From Collinsella sp. AF20-14LB (lineage in GTDB: Bacteria; Actinomycetota; Coriobacteriia; Coriobacteriales; Coriobacteriaceae), in the NCBI RefSeq assembly GCF_003459505.1, contig NZ_QRWD01000017.1, positions 1 to 55,549 of the forward strand: DNA of 55,549 nucleotides, in the 5' to 3' direction. A program made the position numbers and the translations under genes. Below, in pieces: positions 1 through 9,113 of the stretch (the first letter of the stretch is position 1; each line of letters starts with the position of its first letter). The notes under the pieces are model-generated. The model did no database searches and had not been told where the DNA came from. It saw only the letters and a program-made list of their open reading frames with translations.

Positions 1-1
1 C

Positions 2-52
2 CGTGGCGGCCCGCGCTGCATGAGCATGCCCTTCTGGCGCGAGGACCTCTAA
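2..52 (+). CDS. arcA: arginine deiminase, C-terminal end (partial)
   Basis: Only the last 16 codons and the stop are present; the gene runs off the left edge. The residues read RGGPRCMSMPFWREDL, which matches the conserved C-terminus of arginine deiminase, where the Cys in GGPRCMSMP is the catalytic nucleophile. The enzyme hydrolyses arginine to citrulline and ammonia. The next gene is an ornithine carbamoyltransferase that would consume the citrulline, so the neighbourhood supports the call. The fragment is short, but the motif is highly specific. Confidence 0.85.
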   Translation, partial: RGGPRCMSMPFWREDL

Positions 53-157
53 GTCTTTCCGTTTCCGGTGCGGTCCCCCTACAACCGCACCGGTTTCGCC
101 CGTCAAACGGGCAACACTAATACTTACGTAATTCATTTCTTCGAAAGGAAACGAACC

Positions 158-1153
158 ATGGGTGTTAACCTCTCCGGCCGTAGCTTCCTCAAGCTCCTCG
201 ACCTCACCACCGAGGAGATCGAGTACCTGCTCAAGCTCTCCAAGAACTTCAAGGACATGAAGCGCGCTGGCGTTCCGCACCGTTATCTCGAGGGCAAGAA
301 CATCGTTCTGCTCTTCCAGAAGACCTCCACTCGTACCCGCTGCGCCTTCGAGGTCGGCGGCATGGATCTGGGCATGGGCGTCACCTACCTCGATCCGGGT
401 TCGTCGCAGATGGGCAAGAAGGAGTCCATCGAGGACACCGCCCGCGTTCTCGGCCGCATGTATGACGGCATCGAGTTCCGTGGCTTTGCCCAGGACGACG
501 TCGAGGAGCTTGCCGCTAAGTCCGGCGTGCCCGTGTGGAACGGTCTGACCACCGAGTGGCACCCCACCCAGATGCTCGCCGACATCCTGACCGTCCAGGA
601 GAACTTCAACTACGACATCAAGGGCAAGACCCTCGTCTTCATGGGCGACTGCAAGAACAACGTCGCTCGCTCCCTCATGGTCGTCTGCTCCAAGCTCGGC
701 ATGAACTTCGTGGCCTGCGGCCCCGAGGAGTGCATGCCCGCTGACGACGTCATCGAGGCCTGCAAGCCTATCGCTGAGGCCAACGGCTGCACCATCAAGC
801 TGACCACCGACGTCAAGGACGGCGTCACCGGTGCCGACGTTCTCTACACCGACGTGTGGGTCTCCATGGGCGAGCCCGACGAGGTCTGGGCCGAGCGCAT
901 CGCTCAGCTCACCCCGTATCGCGTTACCTCCGAGGTCATGGCTATGGCCAACCCGGGTGCCATCTTCCTGCACTGCCTGCCCAGCTTCCACGACACCAAC
1001 ACCACGATTGGCGCCGAGAAGTGCGAGCAGTTCGGCATCACCGAGCAGGAGGTCACCGACGAGGTCTTCGAGAGCCCCGCTTCCAAGGTCTTCGACGAGG
1101 CCGAGAACCGCATGCACACCATCAAGGCTGTCATGTACGCTACGCTCAAGTAA
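158..1153 (+). CDS. arcB: ornithine carbamoyltransferase (probably catabolic)
   Basis: A protein of 331 residues, the usual family length. It interconverts ornithine plus carbamoyl phosphate with citrulline plus phosphate; in the arginine deiminase pathway it runs towards carbamoyl phosphate. The carbamoyl-phosphate motif STRTR is at residues 57-61, HPTQ at 135-138, and the ornithine-loop motif HCLP lies near residue 270. I chose the ATG at 158 because GAAAGGA lies at 144-150 and the protein then begins like family members; the frame stays open upstream to 68 without a better start. It lies directly after arcA and before an ArcD/YfcC-like transporter, which favours a catabolic role, although the anabolic ArgF has the same fold. 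No carbamate kinase gene is in the window. Confidence 0.9.
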   Translation: MGVNLSGRSFLKLLDLTTEEIEYLLKLSKNFKDMKRAGVPHRYLEGKNIVLLFQKTSTRTRCAFEVGGMDLGMGVTYLDPGSSQMGKKESIEDTARVLGRMYDGIEFRGFAQDDVEELAAKSGVPVWNGLTTEWHPTQMLADILTVQENFNYDIKGKTLVFMGDCKNNVARSLMVVCSKLGMNFVACGPEECMPADDVIEACKPIAEANGCTIKLTTDVKDGVTGADVLYTDVWVSMGEPDEVWAERIAQLTPYRVTSEVMAMANPGAIFLHCLPSFHDTNTTIGAEKCEQFGITEQEVTDEVFESPASKVFDEAENRMHTIKAVMYATLK

Positions 1154-1168
1154 GAGCATCTAGCATCT

Positions 1169-1205
1169 CGCTCGGGGTGCATTGCTGCGCACCCCGAGCG
1201 CTTTT
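1169..1205 (+). terminator. intrinsic terminator after arcB
   Basis: A perfect 12-bp stem (1169-1180 with 1189-1200) with an 8-nt loop, followed by CTTTTG. It separates arcB from the transporter gene, so the latter may be partly independent. Confidence 0.85.
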
Positions 1206-1300
1206 GTCTGGTAAAAATCTCGCATCGAGCGACATGCACGGCACGGAAGAGCCGCTTCGGGCGAGATCAGTAATTGATTTATGAAGGGGGGATGAGAACT

Positions 1301-2779
1301 ATGACTGAGACCGCTAAGAAAAAGCGCGGTATGCCTTCATCGTTCACCATTCTTCTTGCTCTGCTGGCAATCGTCGCGGTTGTTACCGTTATCGTCTCCG
1401 GTACGTCCGGTGGCGCGGTTACCGCTGCCCGCTTGAGCGATTTCTGCACCGCCCCGGTCAAGGGCTTCGCTGACGCTCTGCCCGTCTGCCTCTTCGTTAT
1501 GATCCTCGGTGGCTTCCTCGGCATGATGACCGAGACCGGCGCCCTGGACAACGGCATTGCCGTTCTGGTGCAGAAGCTTAAGGGCAATGAGATCATGCTC
1601 ATTCCCGTGCTGATGCTCATCTTCTCCCTCGGTGGTACCACCTATGGTATGTGCGAGGAGACCGTTCCCTTCTACGCCCTGCTCGCCGCCACCATGATGG
1701 CTGCTGGCTTCGACCCCATGGTCGGCGCTGCTACCGTCCTGCTCGGCGCTGGCTGCGGCTGCCTCGGCTCCACGGTTAACCCGTTTGCCGTCGGTGCTGC
1801 CGTTGACGCTCTGACTGGCGTTGGCATTGAGGTCAACCAGTCCATCATCATCGGCCTCGGTGCCGTCCTGTGGATTGTTACCACCGCTATGTCCATCTTC
1901 TTCGTCATGAGCTATGCCAAGAAGGTCAAGGCTGACAAGGGTTCCACCATTCTTTCGATGCAGGAGCTCAAGGACGCCGAAGAGGCTCACGGCAAGGCTG
2001 CTTCCGAGGTTAACAAGGAGGTCAAGCTCACCGGTCGTCAGAAGGGTGTTCTGATCGCCTTTGCCTTCACCTTCGTCGTCATGATCGTCGGCTTCATCCC
2101 GCTGGCCGATCTCAACGAGGGCGTCGCCAACTTCTTCGATGCTGGCGCCGTCTATGACGCCGACGGTAACGCCATCGTTCAGGGCTGGTCTGCCCTGATC
2201 ACCGGCCTGCCCATTGGCCAGTGGTACTTCGATGAGGCTTCCACCTGGTTCTTCCTCATGGCTGTCCTGATCGGTATCATCGGTGGCCTGTCCGAGAAGC
2301 AGATCGTCAACACCTTCATCACCGGCGCTGCCGACATGATGTCCGTTGTCCTCGTCATCGCTCTCGCCCGTGGTATCTCCGTCCTCATGGCTAGCACCGG
2401 CCTCGACGTCTACGTCCTCGACGCTGCCGCCAATGCTCTGGCTGGCCTGTCCGGCGTGATCTTCGCTCCCATGAGCTTCCTGGTCTACTTCGGCCTGTCC
2501 TTCCTGATCCCCTCGACCTCCGGTATGGCTACTGTCTCCATGCCCATCATGGGACCGCTGGCTGTTAAGCTCGGCTTCTCGCCCGAGGTCATGGTCATGA
2601 TCTTCTCCGCCGCCATCGGCGTCGTGAACCTGTTCACCCCGACCTCTGGTGCCATCATGGGCGGTCTCGCTCTGGCTAAGATCGAGTGGACGACCTGGCT
2701 CAAGTTTGCCCTTAAGCTCATCGTCGCTCTCTCCGTCGTCTGCGCCATCATTCTGACCGTCGCCTGCGTGATGCTCTAA
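1301..2779 (+). CDS. YfcC/ArcD-family amino-acid transporter (putative arginine/ornithine antiporter)
   Basis: About 492 residues and strongly hydrophobic throughout, with roughly a dozen predicted membrane segments. The cytoplasmic loop around residues 205-245 is charged (KKVKADKG... AEEAHGKAAS). The two glycine-rich half-signatures GGTTYGMCEET and IPSTSGMATVSMPIMGPL are typical of the YfcC branch of the DcuC/ArsB-like superfamily. Family members next to arc genes act as arginine/ornithine exchangers; substrate here is inferred from position only. I chose the ATG at 1301, preceded by GAAGGGGGG; ATG 1292 and TTG 1274 are in frame upstream. Confidence 0.8.
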   Translation: MTETAKKKRGMPSSFTILLALLAIVAVVTVIVSGTSGGAVTAARLSDFCTAPVKGFADALPVCLFVMILGGFLGMMTETGALDNGIAVLVQKLKGNEIMLIPVLMLIFSLGGTTYGMCEETVPFYALLAATMMAAGFDPMVGAATVLLGAGCGCLGSTVNPFAVGAAVDALTGVGIEVNQSIIIGLGAVLWIVTTAMSIFFVMSYAKKVKADKGSTILSMQELKDAEEAHGKAASEVNKEVKLTGRQKGVLIAFAFTFVVMIVGFIPLADLNEGVANFFDAGAVYDADGNAIVQGWSALITGLPIGQWYFDEASTWFFLMAVLIGIIGGLSEKQIVNTFITGAADMMSVVLVIALARGISVLMASTGLDVYVLDAAANALAGLSGVIFAPMSFLVYFGLSFLIPSTSGMATVSMPIMGPLAVKLGFSPEVMVMIFSAAIGVVNLFTPTSGAIMGGLALAKIEWTTWLKFALKLIVALSVVCAIILTVACVML

Positions 2780-2881
2780 GTACCCCTTGGGTACCCCACG
2801 GAAACCTTGACGATCCTATAACGGATCACCTGGTCATCGTCTTTCCGGTGGGGTAAACCCACCGGTAGACTCCTACCTTTA

Positions 2882-2912
2882 GCCCCCTCCCGTTCCGTGC
2901 GCGGGAGGGGGC
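2882..2912 (+). terminator. GC-rich hairpin after the transporter gene
   Basis: A perfect 11-bp stem (2882-2892 with 2902-2912) around a 9-nt loop. There is no T-run directly after it, so termination here would be weak or would need the following hairpins. Confidence 0.55.
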
Positions 2913-2920
2913 GCACTTAT

Positions 2921-2948
2921 GTTCCGCGGTTTTACCAAACCGCGGAAC
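2921..2948. repeat. perfect 12-bp palindrome with a 4-nt loop
   Basis: GTTCCGCGGTTT and its exact reverse complement flank TACC. It lies 8 bp after the previous hairpin and before a stronger terminator, so three hairpins stand in tandem. It could form in either strand's RNA. Confidence 0.6.
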
Positions 2949-2990
2949 CACTCGACGCTGTGCGCCGCCCAGAACTACAATTTGTCATTC

Positions 2991-3035
2991 AAAAGGCAAG
3001 GCATGACCAAAAGGTCTATGCCTTGCCTTTTTCAT
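2991..3035 (+). terminator. strong intrinsic terminator
   Basis: A 14-bp arm (2991-3004) pairs with 3018-3031, with a small inner stem (GACC/GGTC, 3005-3008 with 3013-3016). The right arm ends in a T-run and the left arm starts with AAAA, so it could work in both directions. It closes the arginine-catabolism block. Confidence 0.8.
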
Positions 3036-3046
3036 GCCAACTTGTA

Positions 3047-3186
3047 CGTTCTGGACGGCGCTCGCTGACTTATGCTCAACCTGCGACGCTGTTATTGTTG
3101 GTGCAGGGGAACAGCTTGCCCGCTCTGGTGCCCGTTCGTTGACTTTGGCTCTGCCTGTGACGTTTCCATTGTTGGTGCGGAGTGAC
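3047..3186. repeat. degenerate tandem duplication, period 74 bp
   Basis: The segment 3047-3112 aligns without gaps to 3121-3186. I count 43 identities over the first 60 positions, with ATTGTTGGTGC exact in both. No credible gene is present in the 556 bp between 2780 and 3335, so the duplication is intergenic. Its function is unknown. Confidence 0.6.
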
Positions 3187-3290
3187 TTGGTTCCTGCTTC
3201 AAATTAGCTATCCCGGGTCCCCGGTGGTTGCGGTGGCGTGTTTGGTTGGTGCCTGTTGGTGGCCAGGCCCTTGCGAGGGGCGGGCTCCGT

Positions 3291-3296
3291 TATAAT
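3291..3296 (+). promoter_or_regulatory. candidate -10 box of the DUF1846 gene
   Basis: A perfect TATAAT, 40 bp before the chosen start codon. A convincing -35 at 16-18 bp upstream is not visible; TTGCGA at 3271 is at 14 bp. Confidence 0.5.
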
Positions 3297-3335
3297 CGCC
3301 TAGAACGTTAAATGGAAACGGGACGGGAGCCATAC

Positions 3336-4817
3336 ATGCGCCAGGGTTTCGACAACGCGAAGTATATCGAGCTGCAGGCTGCTCACATTAAGGAGCGCAT
3401 CTCGCAGTTTGGTGGCAAGCTCTATTTGGAGTTTGGCGGTAAGCTGTTCGATGACTATCATGCGAGCCGCGTGCTGCCGGGTTTTGAACCGGACAGCAAG
3501 TTCCGCATGCTCAAGAGCATCGCCGACGATGTTGAGGTTATCATCGCGATCAACGCGAACCACATCGAGAAAAACAAGGCTCGTGGTGACCTTGGCATTA
3601 CCTATGACGAGGATGTGCTGCGCCTGGTTGACCTGTTCCGCGGCAACGGCTTTGCCGTCGCGGCTGTGGTCATCACCCAGTACGCCGGCCAGCCTGCTGC
3701 CGATGTGTTCCGCAACCGCCTGAACGCGCTCGGTATTCCCGCTAAGCTGCACTATCCCATCGAGGGGTATCCGCACGATGTCGATCTGATCGTGTCCGAC
3801 GATGGCTACGGCAAGAACGAGTTTGTCGAGACCACTCGTCCGCTCGTCGTCGTGACGGCGCCCGGCCCCGGCTCGGGCAAGCTCGCCACTTGCCTCTCGC
3901 AGCTGTATCACGAGCATAAGCACGGTACCGCCGCCGGCTATGCCAAGTTTGAGACCTTCCCGGTCTGGAATCTTCCTCTGACGCATCCGGTCAATATTGC
4001 CTACGAGGCCGCCACGGCTGACCTCGACGACGCCAATATCATCGATTCGTTCCACCTTGAGGCCTACAACAAGACCACGGTCAACTACAACCGCGACGTC
4101 GAGGCCTTCCCGGTAGTCCGTGCCCTGATGGAAAAGATCCTGGGCAAGAGCCCCTACCAGAGCCCTACGGACATGGGCGTCAATATGGTCGGCTTTGCCA
4201 TCACCGATGACGATGCCTGCCGCGACGCTTCCAAGATGGAGATCGTCCGCCGCTACTTTACCGCGGTCGAAAATGTGCGCCGTACCGGCGTGGGCGATGA
4301 GCAAGTCGACCGTCTCAAGATTATTATGAAGAAAGCCGGCATCGATAAGAACTACTCACCGGCACGCTCGGCGGCCCTCACCAGGGAGCAGCTGACGGGT
4401 GGTCCCGTGGGTGCCATGGTCATGCCCGATGGCTCCGTGGTGACCGGTAAGACCTCCACGCGCCTGGGCGCCGCAAGTTCGCTCATTATGAACGCCCTCA
4501 AGCATGTCTCGGGCGTCGACCTTGAGCTCGAGGTCATTAGCGATGAGGCGATCGAGCCCATCAGCAAGCTCAAGACGCATTTCCTGGGCAGCAAAAACCC
4601 GCGCCTCCACACCGACGAGACGCTTATGGCGCTGTCGATCACCTCGGCCACGAGTGAGACGGCCGCCCGTGTCCTTTCGGGCCTGGAGCAGCTGCGCGGT
4701 TGCGATGCCTTCTTTAGCGTGATTATCTCGCCGACGGACGAGACGGTACTGCGCAAACTGGGCATCAACGTGTGCTGCGAGCCCAAGTTTGAACGCCGTG
4801 GTTTCTTCCATCGCTAA
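3336..4817 (+). CDS. DUF1846 (UPF0371) family protein
   Basis: A protein of 493 residues, the usual length for this family, which is known from Gram-positive anaerobes and has no established reaction. A phosphate-loop-like GPGSGK lies at residues 177-182, after a Rossmann-like first half. Sequence blocks such as LYLEFGGKLFDDYHASRVLPGF, seen here in part near residues 28-50, are characteristic. I chose ATG 3336, preceded by GGGACGGGAG; ATG 3312 is in frame 24 bp upstream but has no ribosome site. It stands alone, with a TATAAT box upstream and a terminator downstream. Family call is firm; function is unknown. Confidence 0.85.
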   Translation: MRQGFDNAKYIELQAAHIKERISQFGGKLYLEFGGKLFDDYHASRVLPGFEPDSKFRMLKSIADDVEVIIAINANHIEKNKARGDLGITYDEDVLRLVDLFRGNGFAVAAVVITQYAGQPAADVFRNRLNALGIPAKLHYPIEGYPHDVDLIVSDDGYGKNEFVETTRPLVVVTAPGPGSGKLATCLSQLYHEHKHGTAAGYAKFETFPVWNLPLTHPVNIAYEAATADLDDANIIDSFHLEAYNKTTVNYNRDVEAFPVVRALMEKILGKSPYQSPTDMGVNMVGFAITDDDACRDASKMEIVRRYFTAVENVRRTGVGDEQVDRLKIIMKKAGIDKNYSPARSAALTREQLTGGPVGAMVMPDGSVVTGKTSTRLGAASSLIMNALKHVSGVDLELEVISDEAIEPISKLKTHFLGSKNPRLHTDETLMALSITSATSETAARVLSGLEQLRGCDAFFSVIISPTDETVLRKLGINVCCEPKFERRGFFHR

Positions 4818-4851
4818 GTTTGAAGCGCCGCGGTAATTGCATTGCATTTTG

Positions 4852-4884
4852 GCCGTATCGGGTTAGCGCCCGGTACGGCTTTTT
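4852..4884 (+). terminator. intrinsic terminator after the DUF1846 gene
   Basis: An 11-bp stem (4852-4862 with 4869-4879, one G-U pair) is followed by TTTTT. The 189 bp after it, up to the next gene, hold no other clear element. Confidence 0.85.
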
Positions 4885-5073
4885 GATCAATAAAGCGCCT
4901 ATTTCCGCGAAAAATAGCCGTTTACCTGCCTAGAAACAATTTGAGCGGTATACAATAATCGTAACTGTTTCATCCTTAGCGGGATGCCGCATGATGGATA
5001 TTACCTGCCATCGTGAGGTGTGTCGGTCGCGCACGGCGCGTTAGATGCTCGTGCTCGGTTTGAGGAGGCTGCT

Positions 5074-5412
5074 ATGGCGGGCAAGGGTCGTGCGAGTGTC
5101 AACGATATGAAGCGTGTCGAGGTGCTGGTGTTGATGGAGATCGACCAGCAAACCGAAGACAATGGCGGGCCGTATGGTTTCTCGCGCAAAACGCTTGCCG
5201 AGCGCGTGGGGGTTTCGCCGTATCGTGCCCGCGCCGCAATCGATCGCTTGGATTCCGAAGGCATGATTGATGTCGTCTCGCGTTATAGCGACGATGGCGG
5301 TCAGCTTGCAAATGGTATTTGCCTCACCGAACGTGGCGAGTGGTATCTTGAGGGCGTCCGGACCGGCATGCTCGTTCAGGAAATGCTCGAGGACGAGGTT
5401 GCTGATCGATAG
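5074..5412 (+). CDS. small winged-helix DNA-binding protein
   Basis: A protein of 112 residues that resembles a bare winged-helix domain. The recognition-helix region reads SRKTLAERVGVSPYRARAAIDRL (given here only as the span about residues 38-60), followed by a wing-like stretch and LTERGEWYLEG, typical of MarR/PadR-like folds. No sensor domain is present. The start at 5074 follows a strong GAGGAGG at 5062-5068; the frame is open upstream to 5020. It ends at its own terminator, 179 bp before pyrG on the same strand. Its target is unknown. Confidence 0.65.
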   Translation: MAGKGRASVNDMKRVEVLVLMEIDQQTEDNGGPYGFSRKTLAERVGVSPYRARAAIDRLDSEGMIDVVSRYSDDGGQLANGICLTERGEWYLEGVRTGMLVQEMLEDEVADR

Positions 5413-5437
5413 CAGCATGTAACCCTTGCCATAGCGA

Positions 5438-5465
5438 CGCCGTCCGGGAAACCGGGCGGCGTTTT
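5438..5465 (+). terminator. intrinsic terminator
   Basis: A 10-bp stem (5438-5447 with 5452-5461, one G-U pair) with a 4-nt loop, then TTTT. It separates the winged-helix gene from pyrG. Confidence 0.8.
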
Positions 5466-5503
5466 GTTTCAAGATTGAGAAATGCAATCGCACGCGAGAA
5501 AAA

Positions 5504-5535
5504 TTGCGAACGGTCCGCGGCACGAGTATTACAAT
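5504..5535 (+). promoter_or_regulatory. possible pyrG promoter
   Basis: TTGCGA at 5504-5509 and TATTAC/TACAAT at 5528-5535. The spacing is 18 or 20 bp depending on the -10 chosen, so this is weak. Confidence 0.35.
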
Positions 5536-5584
5536 GAAGACCCGTAAGATGTGGATAAACAACTTCTACGGGAAGCGCAGGTAA

Positions 5585-7252
<1,668 letters not shown>

Positions 7253-7254
7253 GG

Positions 7255-8196
7255 GTGCCGGCGAATAAGGAACATACCGAAGCTACTCCCTCGTCGCTCG
7301 CCGTGGCGGCGGGGGAGTATCTCGATTACCTCGCGGTCGAGCGGGGCTTGGCGCGCAACACGATTGTGGCCTATCGTCGTGACCTGACGACGTACTGCGC
7401 CTATCTGGAGCGGGCGGGTATTGTGTCTTTTGAAGAGGTGACCCGTCAGGTCGTGGAGGGCTTTGTCGCCGATCGCCGCGGCGGAGGCTATTCCGACGCC
7501 TCGGTGGAGCGCGCGCTTGCTGCCGTGAAGGGCCTGCATGCCTTTTTGGTGCGCGATGGGGCCGTGGCCCAAAACCCGACGGCGGCGTTGCGCCTGCCTA
7601 AAAAGGCTGAGCGTTTGCCGGAGTATCTATCGGTGGAGGATGTCTCGGCGCTGCTCGATCAAGACTTTCCCGAGGGCGAGATGGGACTGCGCGACCATGC
7701 CATCTTGGAAGTGCTCTACGGATGCGGTTTGCGTGTGAGTGAGCTGGTTGGGCTCGATGTGGGCGATATCCATATTGACGATGGCTTTGTACTCGTTCGC
7801 GGTAAGGGCTCAAAGGAACGCCTGTCCCCACTGGTGGGAAGCGCGGCGCGAGCTCTGACGCTCTATGTAACTGAGGGACGTTCTCGCTTGGCGGCCCATG
7901 CCCGCGGAACCGAGACCTCGGCGGTCTTTTTAAATAAGAACGGACGTCGCCTGTCGCGCCAGGCCGTGCATGCGATATGCGAGCGGTATGGGCGTCAGGT
8001 GGGGCTGGTGGGGCTCCATCCCCATACCTTGCGCCACTCCTTTGCCACCCACATGCTCGCGGGCGGTGCCGACCTGCGTGTGCTGCAGGAGATTTTGGGC
8101 CATGCCGATATTTCGACCACGCAGGTCTACACGCATGTCGACCGAACGCAACTGACCGAGGTCTATCTGGCGGCGCATCCGCTAGCACATCGCTAG
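7255..8196 (+). CDS. xerD: tyrosine recombinase XerD (chromosome dimer resolution)
   Basis: A protein of 313 residues, slightly longer than XerD of other bacteria. The core-binding SAM-like domain occupies about residues 15-105 and the catalytic domain the rest. The catalytic set is visible: Arg160 (CGLRVSEL), His257 and Arg260 (HTLRH), His283 (GHADIS) and nucleophile Tyr292 (VYTHVD). With XerC it resolves chromosome dimers at dif. The start is a GTG two bases after the pyrG stop, with no strong ribosome site, which suggests translational coupling. XerC and XerD are hard to tell apart by eye; XerD is preferred. Confidence 0.85.
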   Translation: MPANKEHTEATPSSLAVAAGEYLDYLAVERGLARNTIVAYRRDLTTYCAYLERAGIVSFEEVTRQVVEGFVADRRGGGYSDASVERALAAVKGLHAFLVRDGAVAQNPTAALRLPKKAERLPEYLSVEDVSALLDQDFPEGEMGLRDHAILEVLYGCGLRVSELVGLDVGDIHIDDGFVLVRGKGSKERLSPLVGSAARALTLYVTEGRSRLAAHARGTETSAVFLNKNGRRLSRQAVHAICERYGRQVGLVGLHPHTLRHSFATHMLAGGADLRVLQEILGHADISTTQVYTHVDRTQLTEVYLAAHPLAHR

Positions 8197-8231
8197 CACC
8201 TCGCTGACCTGCATATTTATAAATACTAAAG

Positions 8232-8298
8232 GGGATGGGCTCCAGATTGCCGAGACGCACTTTTGCGCGCATGGGCAATCTGGGGCCCGTCCCATTTT
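8232..8298 (+). terminator. long terminator after xerD
   Basis: An imperfect 20-bp stem (about 8232-8251 with 8274-8293) encloses a 22-nt loop and ends in ATTTTT. It insulates the dcw cluster promoter from pyrG-xerD. Confidence 0.8.
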
Positions 8299-8336
8299 TC
8301 GCTAGACACCGACGCGGCGGTGGGCCGTGTGTACCG

Positions 8337-8356
8337 TGGGTGGGGGAGTTTGGGGG
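8337..8356 (+). promoter_or_regulatory. distal TGGG repeats upstream of mraZ (possible MraZ boxes)
   Basis: TGGG begins at 8337, 8341 and 8351; the last two are TGGGGG exactly 10 bp apart. MraZ of other bacteria binds TGGG-type direct repeats with about one-turn spacing. This cluster lies 170-200 bp before the proximal one. Confidence 0.45.
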
Positions 8357-8460
8357 CGATGTGAACGGCGTGTAAAGGGACGTAAAAATCGCCTCAAGGT
8401 CAACTTGAAGGTTGAGGTTCGCGGGCGTGGTTCTACAGGTGGCATCCCGCCTTTGCTGCA

Positions 8461-8515
8461 AACACAACATATTGTGTTTTCGAACATATGCTCGGGGGTG
8501 TTTTACAACATATTG
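8461..8515. repeat. AACATAT-type repeats in the mraZ upstream region
   Basis: ACAACATATTG occurs exactly at 8464-8474 and 8505-8515, 41 bp apart, and GAACATATG lies between at 8482-8490. The first copy is inside a perfect inverted repeat, AACACAA (8461-8467) with TTGTGTT (8472-8478). It looks like a regulator binding array. Confidence 0.5.
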
Positions 8516-8575
8516 GGGGTGGAATGGTGGGGAGGGGTGGGGGAAGGGGTGGGGAAAGGTGTTGAAAAATGGGGC
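8514..8575 (+). promoter_or_regulatory. proximal MraZ box array
   Basis: TGGGG begins at 8514, 8528, 8538, 8550 and 8570 (steps of 14, 10, 12 and 20 bp). The array ends inside the promoter spacer, so bound MraZ would block polymerase. Autorepression of the dcw promoter by MraZ is known in E. coli and mycoplasmas; here it is inferred. Confidence 0.65.
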
Positions 8576-8590
8576 GGTTCCCCATATTAT
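8562..8590 (+). promoter_or_regulatory. dcw cluster promoter
   Basis: TTGAAA (8562-8567), a 17-bp spacer and TATTAT (8585-8590). It is the best sigma-70-type promoter in the window and lies 69 bp before the mraZ start. Confidence 0.75.
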
Positions 8591-8622
8591 TGATGACGTC
8601 GACAGGCGGGGTGGTTCCCCGC
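8569..8622. promoter_or_regulatory. two copies of the inverted repeat GGGG-YGGTT-CCCC
   Basis: ATGGGG-cggtt-CCCCAT (8569-8585) fills the promoter spacer. GCGGGG-tggtt-CCCCGC (8606-8622) lies about 37 bp downstream, just past the expected transcription start. The placement is that of a repressor operator pair. Confidence 0.55.
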
Positions 8623-8658
8623 GTACGTGCCATCTGAGTAACCGAGGGGAGGGCGCAC

Positions 8659-9093
8659 ATGGGAATGACTGGTGCATACGAGCGCAATCTCGATGCAAAA
8701 GGTCGTCTGTCCCTGCCTGCACCCCTTCGCGAGGAGCTTGGAGAGCACGTTCGCGTGTTCAAAGCCCTGGATGTCGATGCTCTGTACGTGTTCTCTGCCG
8801 AGGCCTTCGATAAGTGGGTCGAAGGACTCTTCGCGGGTCGTGAGGGCCACGAGGGTTTTAACCCGCGTGACATTAACGACCAGAAGCTCATGAGGGCGAT
8901 CAACAAGCGCACCACGTCGATGGATGTGGACAGCGCCGGTCGTATCGGTCTTTCCGAGTCTCTCCGCAAGCAGGCGAACCTCGACCGCGAGGTCACGGTT
9001 GTGGGCAACTACGACCACCTTGAGGTTTGGGATCGCGCCGCGGCCGATGAGGACGATGACGATGAGGCCCTGCTGGACCTCTTCTTCTCGTAA
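8659..9093 (+). CDS. mraZ: MraZ transcriptional regulator
   Basis: A protein of 144 residues with two AbrB-like swapped-hairpin units. The first carries LDAKGRLSLP (about residues 11-20) and the second VDSAGRIGLSESLRKQANL (about 93-111), as expected for MraZ. It binds repeats upstream of its own gene and tunes the dcw operon. The C-terminus is unusually acidic (ADEDDDDEA) before a hydrophobic end. The ATG follows GAGGGGAGGG. It is the first gene of the division and wall cluster. Confidence 0.95.
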   Translation: MGMTGAYERNLDAKGRLSLPAPLREELGEHVRVFKALDVDALYVFSAEAFDKWVEGLFAGREGHEGFNPRDINDQKLMRAINKRTTSMDVDSAGRIGLSESLRKQANLDREVTVVGNYDHLEVWDRAAADEDDDDEALLDLFFS

Positions 9094-9113
9094 GGGCAAG
9101 GCACGGGTAACGG

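Noticed and set aside
2921..3035. Tandem hairpins checked as a possible tRNA or other structured RNA
   Set aside because: No cloverleaf, T-loop or anticodon arm; the arms are simple palindromes.
2897..3142. 81-codon open frame on the plus strand
   Set aside because: It runs through two hairpins and one copy of the tandem duplication, lacks a ribosome site and shows no host-like codon use.
3162..3186. Short repeats that might suggest CRISPR
   Set aside because: Only two degenerate copies with no regular spacers; no cas genes in the window.
8327..8593. 88-codon open frame before mraZ
   Set aside because: It is translated from the G-rich operator array and promoter; composition explains the lack of stops.
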